Source: Candidatus Gastranaerophilales bacterium
Lineage (GTDB): Bacteria; Cyanobacteriota; Vampirovibrionia; Gastranaerophilales; Gastranaerophilaceae
Length of the DNA: 64,000 nucleotides
Direction: 5' to 3'
NCBI GenBank assembly: GCA_944322545.1
Contig: CALUPF010000047.1
Coordinates: forward strand, 28,578 to 92,577
Positions 10,601-18,273 of the stretch are shown here, in pieces. The position numbers were made by a program, and so were the translations under genes. Every line of letters begins with the position of its first letter. Within the stretch, counting starts at the first letter, position 1. The notes under the pieces were generated by a model that saw only the letters and a program-made list of their open reading frames with translations, had not been told where the DNA came from and did not search any database.

Positions 10601-11142
10601 TTAGCATTGAAAGAGATGCAAACACTCTATATAATGTTGGGTGTGCAATTAATACTCATCTATATGATAATAAAGACCTCTTTGAACAGTCAGGGCAATC
10701 TTTTGTCTGGGCAGATATGACAAATGGTGTAGCAATTGCTGAAGATTCTGTTTCTAAATACAAAGCAAGAGTTCAGATGGTTGAAGTTGATACGACTACT
10801 AGACGTGAAATTGAAGTCGAAACTCAAGGTGCAATTCATATATCTGATGAAGTTCAAGATGTTCCAACACTTAAATTTGATTCAAATACTTATAACCCTG
10901 GAAACATTCATATTGGAGATGCGTTCGGAATTAATGTAAATATTGACGAAGTGTTCAATTTTATTAATGGTGAATATAGAGTTTATGCATATAGTTTAAG
11001 ACTCAGTCAAGACCATGTAGAATCGATGGATATTACATTAGCAATTCCTAATGCTCTTCAACTTCAGTTAATGACATTTCCTGTTACAATGAAAAATATG
11101 ATGAATAACATTAAAAGAATTCAAGTTAAGAGTAACAAATAA
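7660..11142 (+). CDS. Tail hub / tail-associated protein with an internal LamG-like domain
   Basis: 1160 residues. Residues ~1-290 are beta-rich. Residues ~340-530 look like a concanavalin/LamG-type sandwich (FDFELSFTG, KVKVYINDSLLFTSG), probably sugar binding. Residues ~570-700 and ~880-1160 resemble the hub fold of gp27-like tail-tip proteins (NLAKLEDQNFEYQVNKDGQF and following strands). The protein probably forms the tail tip and carries the adhesion module. Position directly after Dit is the usual place of the tail hub/endopeptidase gene. No peptidase motif was seen. Confidence 0.8.
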   Translation: MAVDAGSAPDICLEYYYFVDPSQPNAYPFEITSVTHNSIKSNCIVTTQGQYNAAMQLNEDKMPYPYVGLIASTSNYYVGTFDSSQDFETSKITYNTNSSGTQLEFPSSMRNGSSYRKTYEVTLSNSNKYSSSQTIKGNTEYFMYSYVLPLADGLNNHITSNRINFRDVYTSWNNIYWFWNIGAGAFYQPATGNGLSIVTPPSPYSSVTFDQIDIESLKSLKDGQSQSIRYTVTVPSGDGNAISNIYHYFRYKYDDDNAYTSWEIPQKDSSGNLVANVICRTGHSVTIQVARGNINSLYSQTYYDGGSFMSGVSSTTISIPEVFETGELKKLETPEYRIEIWKSRLSDEAKYQFVDFLNNIGSQSSNDFYIDFQKNFNNLLYMHFDFELSFTGSSTPMAFFGIDPYRNYGYTVGLKRISETTKAVCIMIGNSSQTLSNQTYHNFTAGDDERFKLSLDSDMDGKVKVYINDSLLFTSGKSSVSSNTKGVCLFNAQSSTGTILSGNTFIGKIYSMSGYDTEKNAVKYNFVPSYEKSTSTPGLYDTIHQLFYPSKSYSSATTNLLKVGPNSIGTSYGMLVDISNLAVSTLNLTKERNLPDTLSVDIEYVQFKNKLAKENTKITDVLKPYLVDVIVRRNFEIIFSGILMYSKVTLQAVGKQTLTLQAIGYGEELSKRFINCSYGDMNYPQIARQIIYDAQHEMNWIDNYDFLKDQTDSSDENDTSYFNGWYASDTENVSFIPVKGSDTNVYQAHWQNGAIAFDKGCTLKCFKLTCSKLTGGDRWGTAGNYNQFLYLSFWHTTVSELESRTITMTVEFDTDEEDASTNTKTFDVSFTTQPSNDEAGSQWRKFEAYFNVGLLQGMVKHVTFINTSKYDFRINDFNLYRPSDEEHRKNETNIAATTGYDLNLEVGYFDDAFNNKELYPTNRVRHYHRQNAKEAIYNLAKLEDQNFEYQVNKDGQFIMKQAEGDLVVKNVATYPGQISEISIERDANTLYNVGCAINTHLYDNKDLFEQSGQSFVWADMTNGVAIAEDSVSKYKARVQMVEVDTTTRREIEVETQGAIHISDEVQDVPTLKFDSNTYNPGNIHIGDAFGINVNIDEVFNFINGEYRVYAYSLRLSQDHVESMDITLAIPNALQLQLMTFPVTMKNMMNNIKRIQVKSNK

Positions 11143-11498
11143 TGTCTGTAAAAGTAGAACACAGAGAAAATAATATAATAACAGCTTTAAAATTTAAAGT
11201 TGCAATTGCTAATCGTCTTATAATTGAAGATGTTCACAGGACAAGTTTGCCTAAAACTCCTATGAAAGATTCTAAACAATTGCGCAGAAATGTTGAAAAA
11301 ACAGTAGTCCCAGAAACTTATACTGGGACTATCATTTGGAAAGTTCCATATGCTTCATATCAGGAACGAGGCATGAGAGCTGATAAAACTCATATAGTCA
11401 AACACTATACAACTCCTGGAACTGGTAAAGACTTTGCTAAAAATGCAGTTAAAGAAACTTTATCTCATGTTAGAGATTTTTATAAAAACATTATTTAA
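11142..11498 (+). CDS. Minor capsid / tail-completion protein (gp10-like)
   Basis: 118 residues; the start overlaps the previous stop. It has the layout of neck proteins joining head and tail: basic N-terminus, central strand, a 'YASYQERGMRADKTHIVKHY' stretch followed by TTPGTGKDFAKNA near the C-terminus. That last motif is seen in minor capsid / tail completion families of Gram-positive phages. Last gene of the tail operon; converges with a minus-strand gene. Confidence 0.65.
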   Translation: MSVKVEHRENNIITALKFKVAIANRLIIEDVHRTSLPKTPMKDSKQLRRNVEKTVVPETYTGTIIWKVPYASYQERGMRADKTHIVKHYTTPGTGKDFAKNAVKETLSHVRDFYKNII

Positions 11499-11595
11499 TA
11501 TATTTAGATAGTTCTTCTAGAACTTCTGATGCAATACCAATGTTTTTAGTTTCTTTCCATTTTTTAATTAGTTCTACAAATTCTTTAAACGTCAT
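11491..11595 (-). CDS. Small helical protein
   Basis: 34 residues from ATG at 11595, with a GAGGACC ribosome-binding site. Predicted as one amphipathic helix pair (MTFKEFVELIKKWKE then SEVLEELSKYIK). Overlaps the tail of the convergent plus-strand gene by eight bases and the end of the KGG gene upstream by eleven bases. Function unknown. Confidence 0.55.
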   Translation of the reverse strand: MTFKEFVELIKKWKETKNIGIASEVLEELSKYIK

Positions 11596-11788
11596 TTTTT
11601 GGTCCTCTTTTACTTATGCTTCCACCTTTTTTGCCTGCAATATGAGCAATATCATGATTTTTATAGAAAAAGCGAGTTTCTGGGTGTGATACTGACCCAC
11701 CTTTTCTTCCAATTTCACGATAATAGTTAGGGTTTTTTAGTAACATTTTGTTTTTTACTTTATCACCACCAGCTTTAGTTCCAGCCAT
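11585..11788 (-). CDS. KGG-motif protein (YciG/stress-protein type)
   Basis: 67 residues. Two copies of the GRKGG/GKKGG motif are visible (IGRKGGSVSHPETRFF and IAGKKGGSISKRG), the hallmark of the short Kgg repeat family. These are small, basic, Gly-rich proteins; several phages carry them but the function is not settled. Start supported by GGAGAT before ATG 11788. Confidence 0.7.
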   Translation of the reverse strand: MAGTKAGGDKVKNKMLLKNPNYYREIGRKGGSVSHPETRFFYKNHDIAHIAGKKGGSISKRGPKNDV

Positions 11789-11800
11789 TTTATCTCCTTT

Positions 11801-12157
11801 TTATACTTCTTTTGATAAGAATTCTTCTGCTTCTTTTGCTGCAGATTTAAATGTTTTTTCGTTAATTTTGATAATGTGTGATGCACCTGCTATTAAACAT
11901 TTATATGCACATGCAATCTCTTTATCTAAATTTTTAAATAAGTCATATTGCATAATGCAATGTTCAATAAACTCACTTTCTAAAGATAAATATTCTCCGT
12001 CTAATCCTCCTTGTTTTAAATTTCTTATTTTCGCATGAGATAGTTTTCCGTAATATTCAATATAATACTTTATTGCAGAATTTTTTGCGCCAGTATTATT
12101 AAATAAACTTATGAATTTATATGATGATGAACAAAGTTGTGAAACAGTAAATATCAT
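11801..12157 (-). CDS. Hypothetical helical protein
   Basis: 118 residues with GGAGGAATA directly before ATG 12157. Mostly helical with two Cys/His-containing segments (EFIEHCIMQYDLF, EIACAYKCLIAGASHII). Sits in an operon of small genes read from the promoter near 12480. No family recognised. Confidence 0.6.
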   Translation of the reverse strand: MIFTVSQLCSSSYKFISLFNNTGAKNSAIKYYIEYYGKLSHAKIRNLKQGGLDGEYLSLESEFIEHCIMQYDLFKNLDKEIACAYKCLIAGASHIIKINEKTFKSAAKEAEEFLSKEV

Positions 12158-12345
12158 TATTCCTCCAAAGATTCAGTCAAATCTTTTAGAAAATAAATTA
12201 CAGATTCAACATTATCAATTGCTTGTTCATATTTGATTTCTACTTCTGGAACAATATCAGATAAATTTTCTTTTGATTCATAAAGATTATTAACATCTTG
12301 TTCAAGAATACTTATTTCTTTAAATAGAATTTCTTTTAAATTCAT
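12157..12345 (-). CDS. Small coiled-coil protein
   Basis: 62 residues, Shine-Dalgarno AAGGAG. Acidic, with heptad-like spacing of Leu/Ile/Val through most of its length. Its stop overlaps the start of the downstream gene, so the two are translationally coupled. Function unknown. Confidence 0.6.
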   Translation of the reverse strand: MNLKEILFKEISILEQDVNNLYESKENLSDIVPEVEIKYEQAIDNVESVIYFLKDLTESLEE

Positions 12346-12357
12346 AATTACTCCTTT

Positions 12358-12438
12358 TTAATAAGATTCTTCATTTTTAAAGAAAACAAAATTATTATTA
12401 CACCATTCTTCTATGGGTATATCAATTTCTTCTTCCAT
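12358..12438 (-). CDS. Very small acidic protein (26 aa)
   Basis: 26 residues, strongly acidic (starts MEEEIDIPIEEW). An excellent Shine-Dalgarno (AAGGAGCTTAAT) and a promoter 35 bases upstream make it the first cistron of this unit. Short but well supported by signals. Confidence 0.6.
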   Translation of the reverse strand: MEEEIDIPIEEWCNNNFVFFKNEESY

Positions 12439-12472
12439 ATTAAGCTCCTTTGCTTTATTTGTTATTAATTTA

Positions 12473-12501
12473 ATTATAAATAATTTTTATCTAAAAGTAA
12501 A
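12473..12501 (-). promoter_or_regulatory. Palindrome-type promoter, minus strand
   Basis: Read on the minus strand: TTTACT, 17 bases, TATAAT, with GAAAGTATTTACTTTT around the -35. It overlaps the 3' end of the endonuclease gene and points at the four small genes below. Confidence 0.7.
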
Positions 12502-13989
12502 TACTTTCTGACCGCAATTATAAACTTGTCTCCATCCATGTTTTATCATTAATTCTTTATTAGATGTTCCTTTTCCGTATGATGTTTTTAATAACTTGTC
12601 AACTCCTTTTTGATATAGAAGATTATTAGAAATCATCTTTGAACCTTTGCTCCAACAACAAGTAGGCTTTGTCTGTCTAATTAATTTGAACCCTAGATTA
12701 TCATATACTTTTCCATCAAACTTCGAAATATCACAATATGAAATAATTGTTCCTTTTGGGCGATGCTTCCAAAGTTTTTGAGTTCCACCAAGAATTGTAT
12801 ATTTTGGATTCGAACATAATCTTAATAATTCCCAATCATAGTTTTTGTTATATCTCGGCTTGCCAAATGTCATTAGTTGAACTAATTCATCGTTATAAAA
12901 TAAGCCTAATCTATACTTAGAGCCTCTACAATGATTTTGAAAATGATATTTGTCTAAAAATAGATTACTTTCTTTCATGTCTACTTCTCTATATTCTAGT
13001 TTTCTTGCTTCTAATCTTGTTTTTTCAGAAAAATAATTTTTAATTTTTTCTTTGTCATCCCAATCAAAAATATGAAAACACGAATATCCATGTTTATTTG
13101 CGATTTCAGTTTTCTTTAAATGATAATTTTTGTCTATTATTTTATCAGAAAACCAAGGACACTCATTTATATTATGAGTATAAGTTGGATTTATTTCTAT
13201 CAATGTATTATTTTTTTTAATATCATAAGATACTGATTCTTCAGCAATTGAAAATTCAAGTTCTCCTTTAATTACTTCATTCCATTTTTTGTTTATAGAA
13301 CTTATTGTTCTACTTTTTCTTGCTTCTGGTCTCATGCAACAATAAGGAACTCCATATTTTTCTAAATTTGTGTTTCTTATTTTTTCTTTAATAATTTCTT
13401 TTTCTTCTTCTGATTTTTCTTTAAACCAAGGATGTTCTTTTCTACCTTTTTCTGAATTCATATAATGATTTTTTCCAGAATTTTTATCTTTCCATTCTTT
13501 AGTTTGTGAAATATTTTCTACTCCGTATTTTCTAAAAGTAATGTCTCTAAAAGACGGTGCTTTTGCTTTAACGCCATATCTTTCTAGCATTGTAGATATT
13601 CTTTTTGTTTGTGATTCTTTTGAATGAGCTTTTTCAGAAATTTCTTTTATTAAATATGGATTTGACACTCCATATTTAGCTTCACAAGTTTTTCTGAATT
13701 TTTCTTTAGTAGATTCTAGCTTAAATGTTGAAGTAACTCCATATTTTTTTAGATTAGTATTTTTAATGCTTATAGACCTAGATTTATTCCTGCATTCTTT
13801 AGAACAGAATTTATGTGACGATTGAAGTTTATTATCTATAAAAACTTTGCCACAAATAGAGCATGTAAAATAATGGTCATCATAACAAGTTTTTCTTTTT
13901 AATTGCCTATTCTTCGGTATAAAAGTTTTATTACAAATAATACATGTCTTTTGTCTATTCATATTTTTATTATAATATAAATAGGACAC
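12487..13989 (-). CDS. Homing endonuclease-like protein with zinc ribbons and a VSR/PD-(D/E)xK-type nuclease domain
   Basis: 500 residues. Residues ~15-70 carry two treble-clef/zinc-ribbon pairs (CIICNKTF and FTCSICGKVF followed by KFCSKEC). Residues ~75-215 hold repeated 'KYGV' DNA-binding blocks. Residues ~240-320 look like a VSR-type nuclease (ISxAEES..., LIEINPTYTH, and the closing CFHIFDWDD). The C-terminal ~160 residues form a conserved phage domain (LVQLMTFGKPRYNKNYDWELLRLC). Inserted just after the terminase gene, a typical place for a free-standing homing endonuclease. It probably spreads by cutting related phages that lack it. Confidence 0.75.
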   Translation of the reverse strand: MSYLYYNKNMNRQKTCIICNKTFIPKNRQLKRKTCYDDHYFTCSICGKVFIDNKLQSSHKFCSKECRNKSRSISIKNTNLKKYGVTSTFKLESTKEKFRKTCEAKYGVSNPYLIKEISEKAHSKESQTKRISTMLERYGVKAKAPSFRDITFRKYGVENISQTKEWKDKNSGKNHYMNSEKGRKEHPWFKEKSEEEKEIIKEKIRNTNLEKYGVPYCCMRPEARKSRTISSINKKWNEVIKGELEFSIAEESVSYDIKKNNTLIEINPTYTHNINECPWFSDKIIDKNYHLKKTEIANKHGYSCFHIFDWDDKEKIKNYFSEKTRLEARKLEYREVDMKESNLFLDKYHFQNHCRGSKYRLGLFYNDELVQLMTFGKPRYNKNYDWELLRLCSNPKYTILGGTQKLWKHRPKGTIISYCDISKFDGKVYDNLGFKLIRQTKPTCCWSKGSKMISNNLLYQKGVDKLLKTSYGKGTSNKELMIKHGWRQVYNCGQKVFTFR

Positions 13990-14007
13990 CTGATAAATAA
14001 GACTCTA

Positions 14008-15444
14008 TTATAGAGAAACAGCTCTAAATCTTCTTGCATGAGAACCATATTCGGAATTATATAATCTTGAATAATTAGTGATATATAATGAATCACTCAT
14101 ATCAGGAGAACGATTGATTTTCATTCTTATTTTATCTTTTCCTAGAACTTTTGGCTTATCACCGTCATAATTAACTTCATGAGCTTGGAGCTGTCGTCTT
14201 AAATCTTCAATTGTTGAAATGTTGTAATAAATTTTTAGATGTCCGTCTTCTAAATCTCTATATAGCTGGTAAATATATTCAGAACGAGACTTTCCTGTAG
14301 CTACATATTCCAAGATTCTCCAACCTTTAACTTGCATCTGACTCACTAAACCTACACCAACTCCGTTCTTTTCTATACAAATTCTTTTTGCATCATTTTT
14401 TGTAAAACCATGCTTAAGAGCAAGTTTTTCAAGTTCATCTGCATATTGTCTAGCTATCGGAGTCATAGATTTAATATCAGCATGAAGAGATTTTTGTTCA
14501 ATTACAACATTATTGCTTATGACAGTAGCAATCGTTTCATCTCCACCTTTATCTGCAACATCTACACCTATGAATTTATTAAAAATTTCTTTTCCTGTTT
14601 CATCTTTAGGCTGTTCTGGAATTTCATAAATAATTGCTTTAGATAAACATTCACTTGTAAACAAAGAGTTGTCATCATCAGAATAATTCCAATCTCCTTC
14701 ATAAAGACGTTTTCTTTGCTTAGGTTCAAGAGATTTAAGGTTTTCTATATAAGAAGCTGGAAGAAAAGGATTATCATAACAAGTAGCTCTTAAGAAACAT
14801 CTATAAGAGTCAATTTCTTTTCCTTCATGGTTTACTGTTTTTCCAATTTTCCATTTTTGGAATTCACCTTTGCCCTGTCTTTCATATGGGTCATAGAAAT
14901 ATTCTCTTAGAAAATTTTGAGATGGGTTACAAGACATGATAATTTTTCCAGGTCTTTTATACATAATAGAAGCTGGCCCGCGTCCAATACGTGATTTTGC
15001 AATTTGATAAGCTTCAAATGCAATTTCACCTGCCTCATCAATATATACATCATCTAAGTTTGTAGAACCTAAACGCTGAAGATCTTCATCGCCACGAAGG
15101 TCAAGAGACATAAAATGGGTTTTGCTTCCATTTTTAAACCTAATTTCAAAAGCCATATTATCTAGTTCATAATCATATCCAGATGTCTGTCTAGGTTCTC
15201 TCTTAATTAGACCTTCTCTGTTTAAAGTTTGTTTCATTTCTTCAAATGTAGTTAGCCTCAATGCAGGAGATGTTTTTCTGCATATTGCACATCTATATCC
15301 AGGATATTTCTTTGAAAGAATTAAAACTGCATAACAAATTCCAGAGCTCTTCGCACTTCCCGCTTGACCACCATAAAGAATTTCATTAATGCTTTCATCA
15401 AACATTAACGATAAAAAATCATTCTGCTTCTTCGATATTTTCAT
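14008..15444 (-). CDS. terL: Terminase large subunit
   Basis: 478 residues. Motor of DNA packaging. Walker A GGQAGSAKS at ~25-33, an adenine/Q-like segment before it, and a Walker B region (DDVYIDEAGE) at ~130. The C-terminal RNase H-like nuclease begins at ~290 (FIGVDVADKGGDETIA), with further acidic residues downstream. Length fits the family. Overlaps the presumed small subunit by 26 bases. It is on the strand opposite to the tail and portal genes, an unusual arrangement. Confidence 0.95.
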   Translation of the reverse strand: MKISKKQNDFLSLMFDESINEILYGGQAGSAKSSGICYAVLILSKKYPGYRCAICRKTSPALRLTTFEEMKQTLNREGLIKREPRQTSGYDYELDNMAFEIRFKNGSKTHFMSLDLRGDEDLQRLGSTNLDDVYIDEAGEIAFEAYQIAKSRIGRGPASIMYKRPGKIIMSCNPSQNFLREYFYDPYERQGKGEFQKWKIGKTVNHEGKEIDSYRCFLRATCYDNPFLPASYIENLKSLEPKQRKRLYEGDWNYSDDDNSLFTSECLSKAIIYEIPEQPKDETGKEIFNKFIGVDVADKGGDETIATVISNNVVIEQKSLHADIKSMTPIARQYADELEKLALKHGFTKNDAKRICIEKNGVGVGLVSQMQVKGWRILEYVATGKSRSEYIYQLYRDLEDGHLKIYYNISTIEDLRRQLQAHEVNYDGDKPKVLGKDKIRMKINRSPDMSDSLYITNYSRLYNSEYGSHARRFRAVSL

Positions 15445-15769
15445 TTTTATGTTCTGGGTTTATAATCTCAATTTTAATTTCATTTGAATCAAAGAACCCT
15501 TTACCTGCATTTAATGTTACTTGGTCACCATATGCGATTTTATTTATTAGAGCAGTAGCTGATTTGTCTCCAGCCATAGCTTCAGCAATAAGAGACCCTG
15601 CAATTACAGTCATAGGTGCATTATCTGTAAGAATTTTTAGCCATTCTGGTTTTTTCTGAATCATCTTATCAGTAAGCTCTTCATTCGCTAGAAGGACTTT
15701 GAGCTTTTCTGAGAGATTTTCGTTCTTTTGTTCTTTTTTAATTTTATCTATTTCTTCATGTTCAGCCAT
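15419..15769 (-). CDS. terS: Probable terminase small subunit
   Basis: 116 residues with GGAGGAATT before ATG 15769. Charged helical N-terminus (~1-45), then a short Ala/Gly-rich helix region (VIAGSLIAEAMAGDKSA) and a C-terminal strand. No clear helix-turn-helix is visible. The call rests on overlap with the terminase large subunit and on size, so it is an inference from position. Confidence 0.55.
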   Translation of the reverse strand: MAEHEEIDKIKKEQKNENLSEKLKVLLANEELTDKMIQKKPEWLKILTDNAPMTVIAGSLIAEAMAGDKSATALINKIAYGDQVTLNAGKGFFDSNEIKIEIINPEHKNENIEEAE

Positions 15770-15782
15770 AATTCCTCCATAT

Positions 15783-16523
15783 TTAAATTATATATTTTTT
15801 AAGAATTGATATAGTTTTTGTGTTTGATTTCCTATTATAAGAATACCACTTATTTAAAATTGCTTTTTGAGTTTCTAAGTCTATATCAATTAAATTTTCT
15901 CTTGAAATCATATTTTTAATCATCTCAGAACTATGTGCAACTACTTTACAAGAGTTATAATGGTCGCTTATTGTTTTGATTTTCTGTTCTTTAGTTAAGT
16001 ATTGAGAATATAAAATTTCTGCAAAGTCATATGGTCTTCTAAAATACATTACTTTTTTTGAAACATCATATTCTTTAATATCATTTACAGATATCGGTGA
16101 TTCATATTCAAATAAGATTAATTCTATATAATTTCTAAAATAATTCATAAATAACTCATCATAGAATGTCTGATATTTATTGTCTGAATTATTAATTCTT
16201 CTTATAATTAGAAAAATTGTAGGAATTTTATAAACTGCACCATTGATTGGGTCTAAATATTTTCTTTTTCTAACAATAGAATCAAGACGAGCTACATCTT
16301 TACAAATTTCTTCATAGTTGCAAATTACATCACAATAATCTGAGAACTTAATTGGAACAGTAAATATTCTTTCGTTTTTAACATTTTCAAATTTTGTAAT
16401 ATCGATTCCTCTTTTTTGATTTTTTAGAAGAGCTCTTGCAATTACTATTTGTTTAGCTTGAAACTTAGGCTTCAAGTCCCATTTATTAGAATAATCTATA
16501 TTTAACGAACTAATATCTCGCAT
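15783..16523 (-). CDS. Hypothetical protein
   Basis: 246 residues, basic and Tyr/Ile/Asn-rich, predicted helical. Overlaps the upstream gene by 22 bases and precedes the terminase genes. A segment rich in Arg/Lys (VRKRKYLDPINGAVYKIP) might bind nucleic acid. No family recognised. Confidence 0.65.
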   Translation of the reverse strand: MRDISSLNIDYSNKWDLKPKFQAKQIVIARALLKNQKRGIDITKFENVKNERIFTVPIKFSDYCDVICNYEEICKDVARLDSIVRKRKYLDPINGAVYKIPTIFLIIRRINNSDNKYQTFYDELFMNYFRNYIELILFEYESPISVNDIKEYDVSKKVMYFRRPYDFAEILYSQYLTKEQKIKTISDHYNSCKVVAHSSEMIKNMISRENLIDIDLETQKAILNKWYSYNRKSNTKTISILKKYII

Positions 16524-16837
16524 TTATAATATTTTTTCATTTCTCTAGATTCTCTTTTAGAACAGATTAATACTAAGAATCTATATTTATTTTTTAACTT
16601 TTCATAATTGCTAAACTTCAATTCTACAGATGATTTTAATGAATTATGATTTAGAAAATGTTTTGTGAATTCTATGTCTGTGCTTAGAATTACAGTATCG
16701 TAATATGTGCTTAATTCGTTAATGTCGATTAATTCGCAAATATAATCTTTACATGCATCACTGTAAAGTAGTTGTTCATCTATCAGGATAGCTCTCTTTT
16801 TACTGTGTCTATCTATTGGTAATTGAATATTCTCCAT
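16502..16837 (-). CDS. Hypothetical protein
   Basis: 111 residues. An alternating hydrophobic pattern (RAILIDEQLLYSD, YDTVILSTDIEF, RFLVLICSKRE) suggests a small alpha/beta fold. First gene behind the promoter at 16869-16897 and coupled to the next gene. Function unknown. Confidence 0.65.
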   Translation of the reverse strand: MENIQLPIDRHSKKRAILIDEQLLYSDACKDYICELIDINELSTYYDTVILSTDIEFTKHFLNHNSLKSSVELKFSNYEKLKNKYRFLVLICSKRESREMKKYYKCEILVR

Positions 16838-16868
16838 GTTATTCTCACAGACAAAATAAGCTAATTTA

Positions 16869-16897
16869 ATTATACAGCTAAAAAAAAGAAAAGTAAA
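16869..16897 (-). promoter_or_regulatory. Palindrome-type promoter, minus strand
   Basis: Minus-strand TTTACT - 17 bases - TATAAT, in the context GTATTTACTTTT. It opens the unit leading through 16837, 16523, terminase and the endonuclease gene. Confidence 0.7.
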
Positions 16898-16899
16898 TA

Positions 16900-17448
16900 C
16901 TACTTCTTGAACTGCTTGTTTAATTGTCTGTAGTGAGAAAGAATGTTTTTTAATTCTTCTGTTGAAATTTTGTCATTGATTGAATTTTCTATCTCTTCTA
17001 AAGCTAGAACACCGTATCTATCAATAATATTTTTTCTATAAGTTTTTAAAATTTCTGGTTGTTTTGAATTTATCTCATTACACTTATAGCAGATAACATT
17101 TGCATTAAATGGATTAAAGCGTGTAGAAATATATCGTCTAGACTTATAATGTCCTATACATGCATCTTCATACGAAAGAAGCTTATTACAAATAAAACAT
17201 CTACAGCATCCGTGAGATTCAATCTGAGTCATTCTCCAATATCTAGAGAATTCTTTATCTAACAGATTAATAATTTTACGTCTTTCATCATTTCGTTTAC
17301 CAGAAGTCTTCTGGTGCTTTCTGGTGATGGGTTTTTTAATCTGCTTCTTTTGAGTTTCTAATTTTCTTTTTGGACATTGAAATTGAGTATGTCCAGGTTC
17401 TGAACAATATTTACATAATTTTACTTTTTGTCCATTAATCCAAGCCAT
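16900..17448 (-). CDS. NinG/Rap-like recombination endonuclease with a CCHC zinc knuckle
   Basis: 182 residues from ATG 17448 (MAWINGQK...); a longer frame exists but this start fits the overlap with the gene before it. N-terminus has a CCHC knuckle (CKYCSEPGHTQFQC). Residues ~85-165 match NinG: CFICNKLL, then GHYKSRRYISTRFNP and VICYKCNE with a following 'YRKNIIDRYG'. NinG (Rap) proteins act on branched recombination intermediates. It joins ERF, exonuclease and RusA in the recombination set on this strand. Confidence 0.8.
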   Translation of the reverse strand: MAWINGQKVKLCKYCSEPGHTQFQCPKRKLETQKKQIKKPITRKHQKTSGKRNDERRKIINLLDKEFSRYWRMTQIESHGCCRCFICNKLLSYEDACIGHYKSRRYISTRFNPFNANVICYKCNEINSKQPEILKTYRKNIIDRYGVLALEEIENSINDKISTEELKNILSHYRQLNKQFKK

Positions 17449-17836
17449 CGATTTCACATTTTCCAAGTATTTCTTCTTTTGTGTCTGAAGAAATTTCTTT
17501 TTTCTCATCTTCGTCTAGACAAGAAACTCCTCCTCTAACTTTATCAGCACCGTATCTTCCTACATAGATCTTTGTCCATGCATTTTCTAACATCTCTGCT
17601 TCTTTATATTCAGTAATACCAATATCATGTGTTTCAATAACTTCTTCAGGCTTGTGGTCAGCACAAAATTTAGCTTGAGGAATTTTTCCAACTTTTTCAC
17701 CAAACTGTTGTCTGATTCTTAATTTTAAATTTTCTGTTGATGATTCTCCAACATAGTAGAAATCACCTTGACATCTTAAGATGTAGATGCTTCTTGGCAT
17801 CATTCCTTTTACTCTTCTATGAAAAGCTTCACTCAT
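17435..17836 (-). CDS. GIY-YIG nuclease-domain protein
   Basis: 133 residues. The GIY-YIG core is visible as SIYILRCQGDFYYVGES with a following Arg (LRIRQQF) and a C-terminal Glu (EAEMLENAW). Start overlaps the stop of the MazG-like gene (ATGAGTGA). It could be a homing endonuclease or a small repair nuclease; the compact size without DNA-binding repeats leaves both open. Confidence 0.7.
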   Translation of the reverse strand: MSEAFHRRVKGMMPRSIYILRCQGDFYYVGESSTENLKLRIRQQFGEKVGKIPQAKFCADHKPEEVIETHDIGITEYKEAEMLENAWTKIYVGRYGADKVRGGVSCLDEDEKKEISSDTKEEILGKCEIDGLD

Positions 17837-18251
17837 ATAAGTTCTTAAACTCTCCGAGATTATCTTTGTGTGACGGTGGCATCCAGCCTTCTGGCTTAAC
17901 TAAGTCTACTCCTCCTGAGTTTGGACGAGTTGGTTTGACTCCTCGTTCTTTTTGAAGATTTGCTTTCATAACTCCAGTGAATGCTTTTCTTACATCTACT
18001 CCAGCATTATAAAGAATTCCGATTGCAAAGATAGATAAATCAACTAATCCGTCAACGATTCCGTCTGCATCATGGTTTACATTTGCTGCATTCATTGTTT
18101 CAGATAATTCTTCAATGCAACAACTTAATTTAAAATTAAGAATCTCTTTCGTTAATGGAATTTCATTAAATCCATATTTAGAGTTCATTCTTTCAATTTG
18201 AGCAATTGGGTCATTTGATTCTATTGCTTTAATGTCTTCTTTGTCTAGCAT
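17829..18251 (-). CDS. MazG-like nucleotide pyrophosphohydrolase (all-alpha NTP-PPase)
   Basis: 140 residues from ATG 18251 (MLDKEDIKA), preceded by AAAAGGA. The helical core has the family's metal-binding pattern: CIEELSETMNA near ~50-60 and DGLVDLSIFAIGILYNAG near ~75-90 (ExxE then ExxD-like acidic pairs). These enzymes hydrolyse (d)NTPs to (d)NMPs, cleaning the pool or removing an unwanted dNTP. It lies in a dNTP-metabolism cluster. Confidence 0.75.
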   Translation of the reverse strand: MLDKEDIKAIESNDPIAQIERMNSKYGFNEIPLTKEILNFKLSCCIEELSETMNAANVNHDADGIVDGLVDLSIFAIGILYNAGVDVRKAFTGVMKANLQKERGVKPTRPNSGGVDLVKPEGWMPPSHKDNLGEFKNLYE

Positions 18252-18273
18252 ATTTTTTCCTTTTATAAAATCT